A DNA stretch of 64,000 nt from Adiantum capillus-veneris (lineage: Eukaryota > Streptophyta > Polypodiopsida > Polypodiales > Pteridaceae). The position numbers were made by a program, and so were the translations under genes. Within the stretch, counting starts at the first letter, position 1. Each line of letters begins with the position of its first letter. Location: positions 4,884,001-4,948,000 of the forward strand of contig CM043968.1 of assembly GCA_014529385.2 (NCBI GenBank). The letters are read 5' to 3'. The notes beneath the pieces are model-generated. The model was not told where the DNA came from. It ran no database searches and worked only from the letters and a program-made list of their open reading frames with translations. Below, piece by piece: positions 55,977 to 64,000 of the stretch.

Positions 55977-56861
55977 TGTGGGACAGGTTTCTTACCTCAC
56001 TCCTATCTTATTTGCAGACATAGCAAGAACCACGAACATAATTGTCAATCCATGGGATGACGAAGCTGACGTGACTAGTGCATATAGGCTACAAGAGGGT
56101 GTCAATCTCTTGGAAAACAACAGACAACTCGCATCTAACACAAGCTACACTCAATCGACAAACAAATCATTACCGTTATAGCATCAAACGACATCCAAAT
56201 GTTACGGAACTTCTAGGACATGTATATAAGACCTAAGCACACGTGCTTATGGTCTCAAATCCCACTTTTGATGAAGTGCAAAAATCACGATTGTTAGCAG
56301 CAAAGCGAGTTTTTCACCTAGCCGTTTTTTACCCTGAATGCATCCAATTGCTTAGCAATGATGCCCCAATACCCTGCCTATGCTTACTTTGCGATTTCCT
56401 AGCTTAAATTCATACTTATGATGAAATTAAGCCACGGGTCGACGACACCAAAAGCTACAGATTACCATGATATGTTTATGTCAATGTGTAGAGCTCTTAC
56501 TTGCAGTTGCAAGGCAACAAACAGCACTGCAATGTGACAACTGGGAAGAGAGTAGGAAGCACAAGAAGGAGAGAAGTGAGCGTCGTTAGCTCACGCTGTG
56601 TTTCTATTATCCAAAAACTTGAAAATAACTTACAAAAATTGGCCTTTATACCTTAGCCAAGGTTTCTTTGGTCAAACTAATAATCTGGGAGCTCTAACTA
56701 GAGATAAGTTGATACAATCTGAAAGCTTATAGCCCCGGCTCATCGATTACACTATCCATCTAGAAAATAAGAGTTAAAACATTTTTTATTTATCAAAAGA
56801 ATAAGTGTTTTTACAATAAAAGCTCCCAAAAAATGTTATCTGAGTTAGCTTGTTGCTAACA
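55977..56861 (-). repeat. X2 3' LTR
   Basis: 885 bp, about 90% similar to the 5' copy by eye. Preceded on the minus strand by a purine tract. Confidence 0.9.
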
Positions 56862-56882
56862 TCCCCCCCCCCCCCCTCCTTG
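56862..56882 (-). promoter_or_regulatory. X2 polypurine tract
   Basis: On the minus strand AAGGAGGGGGGG and more G run straight into TGTTAGC, the LTR start. Confidence 0.85.
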
Positions 56883-56906
56883 ACTGTCTTGTCGCTTGAC
56901 ACAGTT

Positions 56907-58605
56907 TCATGGACTAAAGTAGTCTTCGGGTTGACGGTTGGCGAGGCGGTCTTTAAGTGCATGTAGAGCTTTTTCATATCTGATGCGTCTTTCTTTGTCA
57001 GAGACTTGCAAAAACTGAATAGTGATTTTCTTTTTAAGTTCGATCGCTAAATAGCCCACAAACCTTGATGTAAGGTTGTTGATCACTCGCCCAAAAATCT
57101 TTGTCTGCCATGTGAAGAATCCAATATAAAATGCCTCTTCAAATGCCAACATATTGCTTGATGGCAGAAACACGCATCTAATGTAGAATCCGTAGAGGAC
57201 TTCTTCTGAGGGTTGTCCACTCAAATCATAGCATAGACCTTTTTTTCCTTCTAGGAAAGACATCCAGGGAGCTCCTGCTTTCTTGGGCTCATGAAAAGCT
57301 TGAATGCATGTAAGCAGCATTTGGCAGATTTATAGAGCATAGCATATGAGGGGTCAGGTAGACCTTTGAAGAAGTTCATGGCACCCGTTAGGGTTTTCAC
57401 CATGTATTCCTCCGTCGTTGTTCCCTGCTCTGGAGCTGACATTTTTGGGTAATTGAGCCAAGTTGGTCTCTTCTTCCTCCATGCATGGTGTGCCTGCCAT
57501 GTCCTTACCCTTAGTACATGATAGAATGTGGGGTCCTTCTCTATTGCTGCAGTTGCTCTTGTAAATAGAATGAGGTATCTTGAGTTCTTTTTGAGCCAGT
57601 TCTTTCTCCATTTGGGGTGGAGAGCGAGCCTTCTGCCTACATATCCTTGTAAAGTATTTCTTTAACTTGTAGTAGCTCCACCTTTATCAATAAGCAAGGC
57701 AGCGACTATTGATGCCATTGAGTATTGATTTGGTTGGGAGTGAACTGAGTTACATTTACTGAGTGGAGAACTCTCAGCTCCCAATCCATTGCTGCTTTCC
57801 ATTTAGCATCTACTTTCTGGACAATCTACTCTTTTAGTGCATCTTCTTCAGCCTTAGAAAGTTGGACCATTGGCACTTGCTCGTCTTTAGTGATTGGCAC
57901 TTGAAACTCTGCCTCTCCTACTATCCCTTTTGATGGTTGTGTTTCCATATCAACAAAAGAGACTGATGGTATGTCTATGATTGGATGTTCAGAGGTTCCT
58001 ACCTCCTCTTGAGCTTTTGTATGTCCTTCTCTCACCAACTGATTGGCTCTCTTCAAATCTTCTATTTCTTTGAGCAGTTGCCCTTCTCTTTGTACCTACA
58101 TCACTGCAAGGTCTTGTCTTTGTGCTTGTTCAAGCTTCAACTCAGGTTTGAGGTCTTTGTTCCTCTTCTCCAAAGTCTTGTAGACTTCATATGTTCCCTT
58201 GAGTGAAGCTACAACGGGGTTTTCTCTTATTTGCCTTAGAAATACGGCTTGATCATTTTTGCTCAGAGTACTACAAGAAAGCATTGGCTACATCTAGCTG
58301 CACTTGGATCTTTTGAACTGACTGAGTAGTTGCTAAAAGTTCATTGGTCAAATTTAGTCGGTTGTTGGTCCTTACTTTTGCATGCATCAAACAGCTTTAT
58401 GAGGAGCTCCTCTAGATCTTCCATCTCTTTCTGTTGTCTTTCCTTGATAATCTGATGTTGTTCTGCTTTGTTTTTTTAGCTCTTTAATCTCTCTTTGAAG
58501 ATCTTCAATAATGTTCATTCTGTCTTGTAGCTCACCTTGTAGAGCATCTATTACTTGTTCTAGTTCTTTAGCCTTGGCACTGCGGCTAAATGCTATTGTT
58601 CTCAT
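56907..58605 (-). pseudogene. X2 Gag-like gene, coiled-coil and C-terminal parts
   Basis: Minus-strand open segments at 58,605-58,387, 58,284-58,096, 58,056-57,826, 57,611-57,354, 57,442-57,251 and 57,320-56,907, probably one coding sequence with stops and frame changes. The first parts are heptad-like (LEQVIDALQGELQDRMNIIE), pointing to a coiled coil. The last, 137 codons, is a mixed hydrophobic domain (LYGFYIRCVFLPSSNMLAFE, FYIGFFTWQTKIFGRVINNL) of unknown kind. Some plant Ty3 elements carry extra proteins of similar style; I cannot assign a family. Confidence 0.45.
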
Positions 58606-59017
58606 CTTTTCTGTCTCATCGGCTGCATTTGCTTTGCATACTAATTTACCTGCATGATCACTTCATATGTGGTTTCCCAATCTTCAGGTTCTACTTGGGG
58701 CTGCTTAGAAGTTTCAATGGTTTTGGTTTGTGGCTCTTTTGTTGGTGTAGCGGATTCTGCTTGTGGCATTGTAGGTGGTTCAATTGATTCTTCTTGAGGC
58801 TTCGTAGCTAGTTATGCTTGAGTGGTTGTAGAAGAAGGTCACGCTTCAATTATTTTGGCTTCCTTGGGCTATTCAAGCTTGCCTCTTCCTAATGCTCATG
58901 CTCTTTTTCCTTTGCTTCCTCGCCTTCATTGGATTTAGCTATTGGTGAAGGTTTTGGACTTGGCATGGGCTAATCTTCTTGCTCTATGGTTGGTGAAGAG
59001 GGTATTAGAGACATCTC

Positions 59018-59538
59018 TCATTGTTCAAGATGTGGCTCACTTTGTTGTGCAGCTTTCGCTTGCCTCTGTTGCTCAGTCGCTTCTTCTTTTGCTTTCCTTT
59101 GAGCTTCTAGCGCTTCTTGAATCTTCAATGCTTCACCTTCAGCATACATCCGCTCCAGTAAATCCTTTGGATCCTGTGGAACCTTCTTTACAGGGTTTTG
59201 GTCCTTGGATCCTTGACCTCCCTCGAGCTCCATGACTGAGGGTTTTTGTCTACAGCTTGGTGGCTTCTTTCGTATGATTGTTTCTCTCTTTCAAATCTTG
59301 CCCTTTTTTGTTGAGGTTCCTCTTGATGAGTTGCCATTGCTTTCTTCTTCATTGCTTCCCACCTTGCCCTCATTTCTTCATTGTCAGAGCTTTCATTGTT
59401 GTGGGCTTCATGCGAGCTTTCTGCAGATTCCTCGTCTGATTTATAAACTCTCTTTGATGATCTAGTGGTTCGTGGAGAAGGTTGAGCTGAGATGATCCAC
59501 GTGTTCTGATCTGGGACTGGCGGCAACTTGTCTGCCAT
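59018..59538 (-). pseudogene. X2 Gag-like gene, charged middle part
   Basis: Minus strand. Begins MADKLPPVPDQNTW, continues with Ser/Glu-rich and basic stretches (KKKAMATHQEEPQQKRARFE), then after a frame change a Gln/Ala/Glu-rich helix (EAQRKAKEEATEQQRQAKAA). It joins in style to the upstream segment; the segment before it reads EERGKGNIAYHAIG up to this point. Confidence 0.5.
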
Positions 59539-59606
59539 TCCAATAGCATGGTATGCTATGTTACCTTTCCCTCTTTCTTCATGCCATTCAGTGTTGTAAG
59601 CACGTA

Positions 59607-60251
59607 CTACACGTGATCTATAGCTTGCCTTGTTGTTGACTTCAACACTTGAGTGAAAGTAGTCGCAACTGCATGATTTGGAGTTGTATACCGTAGAGGT
59701 CTCTTTGAAAGGAAGTGGAAATGTTGGTGGTAACGGTGAGCTAGATCCTCCACTTGCCTTAGGATGAGATCAAAAAAGGTGGCAACAGCAGTATCCTTGG
59801 TAAAAGTACCTGTTGTTTTCCTATCCCTAGCCCACATTGTCATACCTTCTATTGGCAGCTTAAGTGCCTCGACCACTATGTCTTTGGTGATCACCACTTC
59901 AACTTTTTGCCCCTGCTGATCCATGATTTGATCCAATCCACCTTCTTTAATTGTAGATAACAGTTCATAGGCTTTTTGGAAATCCACTCTGCATGGCTTC
60001 TGGTCGTAGAAATCTTGAAGACCTAGTCTTCTGATGGCCTCTTTAGTGTCTCGCTTTGTAGCTACATCATGAACCTCCTTGGGTAGCATTTGTAACTCTA
60101 ACTGGTGTCCTTCTTCACTCTTGAATCTGCCAATGAAGACCATTGTGTTTTTTTTTGAGTTTTTGAGATCCAAACACATCAAACTTGATTGGAAGTCTTG
60201 GAATATCATGTACTTTGGTCCCATAAGGTCAAAGTTAAAATTTGAACCCAT
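59607..60251 (-). CDS. X2 Gag-like gene, N-terminal domain
   Basis: 215 codons from ATG 60,251 (MGSNFNFDLMGPKY), directly after the leader. It contains RRLGLQDFYDQKP, VVITKDIVVEALKLPIEGMT and FFDLILRQVEDLAHRYHQHF. The VVxEALKLPxEG text recalls the 'putative plant transposon protein' domain seen in some plant Ty3 elements; this is a weak likeness. It ends at a TGA, after which related coding continues in another frame. Probably the N-terminal part of a particle protein. Confidence 0.5.
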   Translation of the reverse strand: MGSNFNFDLMGPKYMIFQDFQSSLMCLDLKNSKKNTMVFIGRFKSEEGHQLELQMLPKEVHDVATKRDTKEAIRRLGLQDFYDQKPCRVDFQKAYELLSTIKEGGLDQIMDQQGQKVEVVITKDIVVEALKLPIEGMTMWARDRKTTGTFTKDTAVATFFDLILRQVEDLAHRYHQHFHFLSKRPLRYTTPNHAVATTFTQVLKSTTRQAIDHV

Positions 60252-61125
60252 TCTTATAAAAAAGTAAATAATTACGATTATTAACTTTTTCATCAACTTG
60301 TACATATATTTTGTTGCAAGGTGGTTCTCAGCATGATGTAGAGTCTGTGTGTGAGATATGGGGTGATTTGGATCAAAAAATGTGACAGTTAACCCAAGAA
60401 TTGGACTGAAAAGCCTTTAGTGCTTTTTTGACAAAATCAGAGTTTTTCTTGATCATTTTGGCTCATACTTGATATGTGGCATGTAATAGATGTGTACAAG
60501 TGTCAGGTGAAGTGAAAAGATGAATTTCAAGCCAAAATTGTACAAAAGTAAATAATCGCAATTATTTACAGCAGTCATTTTTTTGCATGAAAGGACAATT
60601 TGATGACCTAAACATCTTTAATACATCTAAAACAAGTCCTAAAATGAATTTGGTAAAGTTTGATCGTGTCGGCATCACTTCGTGCTCTTGTTGACTCTGA
60701 AGCTGTGGACCTAAAATTCTACAACTTCACATAAACAACTTACAATTGATTCTTTTGGAGTGAGAAATTCTTTGAGATCCCACCTCGGATTCTACTTACC
60801 CTACTTCTAGGTTCTACTGCGATGGGGTTGTGGAAAGTGTCAACAAACACTTGTTTTGTTGTTTTCTTGTTTTTTATGGTTTTCTGAGCCTTGATCTTAA
60901 GACTTGTCTCGTCCATCAATCATTCTCAAAATCCTAATCTAATCCTACAATCATAAAAGATACTTAAAAAGTATAATCTACTTTCAAGCTACCTCCACAC
61001 AGCAAAAGACGACAATCTTAAACTATGCAGGTTTAAAGAGAAAGTTTTAACTCTGGGTGATCCTAGAGGAAGTTAAAGAACAACTACACAAGATGCTCGT
61101 GTTTTCCCTAGTTTAGGTCTAGTCG
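60252..61125 (-). repeat. X2 leader with palindromes
   Basis: Shorter than the X1 leader and related to it. Palindromes sit at 60,262-60,288 (AAGTAAATAATTACGATTATT, imperfect) and 60,548-60,569 (one mismatch), about 285 bp apart. The first lies only 11 bp before the gag start. Confidence 0.8.
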
Positions 61126-61146
61126 ATCCTCGGCAACGGCGCCAAA
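61126..61146 (-). promoter_or_regulatory. X2 primer-binding site
   Basis: On the minus strand TTTGGCGCCGTTGCCGAGGA follows the LTR end GTCCCACA; same type as in element Y. Confidence 0.85.
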
Positions 61147-62058
61147 TGTGGGACGGGTTTCTTACTTCACTCCTATCTTATTGCAGACATAGCGAGAACC
61201 ACGAACATAATTATCAATCCATGGGACGAAGCTGACTCGACTAATGCATAGAGGCTACAAGAGGGTGTCAATCTCTTGGAAAACAACAGACAACTCGCAT
61301 CTAACACAAACTACACTAAAATGACCTAAGTCATCAAAAGCTCATCGCTAATCGGCAAACAAATCGTAATCGTGACAGCATCAAACGACATCCAAATGTT
61401 ACGAAACTTCTAGGATATGTATATAAGACCTAAGCACACATGCTTATGGTCTCGAACCCCCCTTTTGATGAAGTACAAAAATCGCGATTATTAACAGCAA
61501 TGAGTTCTTGACCTAGTTGTTTTTTACCTCAAATGCATCCAAATGCTTAGCAATGATGTCCCAATACCCCGCCTATGCTTACTTTGTGATTTCCTAGCTT
61601 AAATTCCTACTTATGATGAAATTAGGCCGCGGGTCAGCGACGCCAAAAGCTACGGATTACCGTGATAGGTCTACGTCAATGCGTAGAGCTCTTACCTGTG
61701 GTTGCAATGCAACAAACGGCACTGCAATGTGACAATCGAGAAGGGAGTAGGAAGCACGAGAAGGAGACAAGTGAGTGTCGTTAGCTCACGTTGTGTTTCT
61801 ATTATCCAAAAACTTGAAAATAACTTACAAAAATTGGTCTTTATACCTTAGCCAAGGTTTCTTTGGTCAAAACTAATAATCTGGGAGCTCTAACTAGAGA
61901 TAAGTTAATAACAATTTGGAAGCTTATAGCCTCGGCTCATCGATTACACTATCCATCTGAAAAATAAGAGTTACAACATTCCCAATTTATCAAAAGAATA
62001 AGTGTTATTACAATAAAAGCTCCCAAAAAATGTTATCTGAGTTAGCTTGTTGCTAACA
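61147..62058 (-). repeat. X2 5' LTR
   Basis: 912 bp. It holds the half-palindrome ATCGCGATTATTAAC near 61,480, and a promoter is expected within it. Confidence 0.9.
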
Positions 62059-62063
62059 CCCAG

Positions 62064-63384
62064 TCCACAGAGACTTACTACGAGAATAAAAATGATATCT
62101 CAAGGTCATTTAAAGTTATTCTGTTCCCAAAAAATGCATCGAGACAAGCAAAAAAGTAAAATCTTGCAATTGAATGGACTGATGGAGTAGTTGAGTCATT
62201 AAAGGATATGAATCTCTACCTTAGAGGCATCCATAGTGAGAAAATGTGAAGGAAAAATTCAATACGTGTATGTGAGGGTGGTGGAAGGTAAGCAGAATAG
62301 TAGCAAAGGATGTGATAGGAAACTTCTATACTTCTATACTATATATGAAACAACAAAAAATTTCAAGGAAAGAGAGACCCTCCATGTGTCATTCACTGCT
62401 TCATTTTGATGAAAACCTTAAAGAACACTTAATTTAAAATGCAAAAGTGAAAGATAAGTACTCACATAGTAGAAAAGAAAACACAAAGACTTTTGAGTTT
62501 GGCAACTTAAAGTTAAAAAGTACTCCATCTATATTCGTAATATTTAGAGTCCTTGGAAAGGCATGTAGTTTTACTCCAACTTTGAAATGAAATTTGAAGG
62601 GTGACCACTCACTACTTTTGTTTTTTTTTTTAAGCCATTTAAAGGGTGGCTTTACTTTGCATTTTGAAGGCCATAAAGAACTCCCCTCCGTGTATCGCCC
62701 AATGAACCTCCCTTTCTAAGCCTCATGTTTGACACCCCCTCTTTCAGGTGGGATCTATTGTCCCTATAAATTGGGGGTGGAAGGATTGGTTTTGTGCCAT
62801 TCGATGGCTGATTAATCCCCAAGTGATCACCATGTGATCACAATTAAAGTGAACCCCAAGTAAACTCAATGTGAACATCAAGTGACCACGAAAAGATCCC
62901 CGTGCGAATCTCAATCAGATATGATCACTTTGTGAATCCACCTATTTCAAAGTGATCATTGTGTGACCCCAACCATCCCAAAGTGATCTCTAAGTGAACA
63001 GCATGTGATCCTCACTCTGTCATTTTTGCTATATCATTTTACGTTCTCACCTCCATTTCAAGTGACGTGCAATAGCTTAGTGGGAGTGTCAAAGTCTTCA
63101 ATGTGGTAGGTGGTGGTTCAAGTTGCGAAGGTGCAACTCGGTTGGAATCTTTTGATTCTTCAGAATAAACTGACAGTCCACATCTTCCCAAGATTGTGGA
63201 CCGTCGATTCCACCTGACAAGCGGGTGTCAAATAGTCCCGAGGCTTTGCAAGCTTGCACGAACCTTCCATGTCGTGAATGATTTCTGATCTTGGTGCTCA
63301 AAGCTTAGTAGATGTACACACATACTCGTGTTTTGTTTGTATGCATGTGTGTGTGTATGAGAGAGAGAGAGAGAGGGACCCGTT
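62064..63384. other. Non-genic region with degenerate AAGTGATC repeat
   Basis: 62,815-63,020 contains about ten loose copies of AAGTGATCAC and ATGTGATC-type motifs every 15-25 bp. The rest is AT-rich with no coding signal. A minus-strand open frame at 63,301-63,098 has no recognisable domain. Confidence 0.5.
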
Positions 63385-63392
63385 GTCTCCGC

Positions 63393-63432
<40 letters not shown>

Positions 63433-63578
63433 CAAAGACAGAATCAACATACCATCATTCACTTAGGTGCTAGAGTGTTGCACGAAGGCCTTCCACATTT
63501 AATTACATTCGTAAAGTGCAACAAGCTCAATGATTTAGTGATGGGATTCGAGCAATTTATTACGGGTGTCATGCACGT

Positions 63579-63610
<32 letters not shown>
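63385..63610 (+). repeat. Two (GT)n microsatellites
   Basis: (GT)n at about 63,394-63,430 after a short (GA)n, and at 63,579-63,610, the second running directly into an LTR edge. Confidence 0.9.
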
Positions 63611-63612
<2 letters not shown>

Positions 63613-63765
63613 ACGCATATCTAACCTCACCATCCTATCTTATTGCAGTATTAGCGAGAACCACAATTAAATTGTCACTCCATGGGATGAAACTAACTCA
63701 ACTAGTGCATAGAGGCTACAAGAGGTTATCAATCTCTCGGAAAACAACTAACAACTCGCAAATGT
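63605..63765 (-). repeat. Fragment of an X-type LTR
   Basis: TGTGTGGGACGCATATCTAACCTC onward matches 51,077-51,235 at about 90%. Only the first 160 bp of the LTR (its U5 side) remain; the match stops near CAACTCGCAAATGTTAAG. Confidence 0.85.
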
Positions 63766-64000
63766 TAAGTATGGAACCTGATTTACCCTTGTAATTTTCT
63801 GTGGTAAAAGCGCACATTTGTAAGGCCCCCATTATGAGGAGAAGCCATCGTGCGTGAAGGAAAATCACTCACCGGAAACCAAAATTTTCACGGACAAGAA
63901 TCAGGGGCAACTTTAAAGGCCTCGGGGGCGGAGACCCCAGACTTTTTTTTCCGCCGGAATATTCTTTTTCGCCGAAATATTATGGCCGGACGGCGGCTGT
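63766..64000. other. Unassigned right edge
   Basis: GC content rises after 63,880 (CCGCCGG, GCCGGACGGCGG), resembling the window's first bases. No coding signal can be supported. Confidence 0.3.

Larger units (their letters stand above)
55977..62058 (-). mobile_element. Non-autonomous LTR element X2, complete ends
   Basis: LTRs at 55,977-56,861 and 61,147-62,058, both TGTGGGAC...GCTAACA on plus, with target duplication CCCAG at 55,972-55,976 and 62,059-62,063. Minus-strand order: 5' LTR, primer site, leader with two palindromes, a long broken Gag-like gene, G-rich purine tract, 3' LTR. No RT, RNase H or integrase, so it depends on another element. LTR and leader relate it to X1. Confidence 0.9.

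Overview
The window is plant nuclear DNA made almost entirely of transposable elements and their debris. I see no intact host gene and no rRNA, tRNA or CRISPR. The plant signs are a CACTA element with a 13-bp CACTACAAGAGGT terminal repeat and En/Spm-type genes, Ty3/gypsy elements with plant-type primer sites, an L1-type LINE and many long (GT)n/(CT)n tracts. A Penelope-like reverse transcriptase (RT) gene is also present. This fits a large, repeat-rich land-plant genome such as a fern, lycophyte or gymnosperm; I cannot name the species. Layout, left half: 0.24-2.5 kb is a decayed LINE. 3.3-11.5 kb is a minus-strand element whose Penelope-like RT gene lies between two direct repeats of 2.1 and 2.3 kb. 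11.5-20.1 kb is a composite element with two unknown plus-strand genes (A and B) facing two minus-strand genes: a transposase-like gene and, downstream of it, a gene with a histone H3 tail start (ARTKQTAR) and a full-length H3 histone fold. Minisatellites and foldbacks lie between the gene pairs. A 1.34-kb TTAA-flanked insertion splits the transposase-like gene. 20.1-24.3 kb is non-genic: direct repeats, microsatellites and an AAGCGGCTA-rich satellite. Layout, right half: 24,296-54,158 is one CACTA transposon with a perfect TCA target duplication, inserted in the satellite. Inside it sits an old Ty3 element (X1). Inside X1 is a chromovirus with 153-bp LTRs and a TCTTT duplication. Inside the chromovirus integrase gene is a 14.5-kb non-autonomous LTR element (Y) with an ACTTG duplication. 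Removing Y and the chromovirus from their sites restores open frames, so the order of insertion can be read. After the CACTA element come more satellite and microsatellites, then an intact-ended non-autonomous LTR element (X2, CCCAG duplication, 55,977-62,058), a degenerate AAGTGATC repeat and a fragment of the X-type LTR. Two things stand out. One is the histone H3-like gene beside a transposase-like gene. The other is that Y and the X family carry unrelated CG-centred palindromes, most at about 285-310 bp pitch, in their long 5' leaders, with half-sites in the LTRs. Y is also odd because both its outer ends are the same (U3) end of the LTR. Most coding regions carry stops or frameshifts, many explainable as C-to-T or G-to-A changes.
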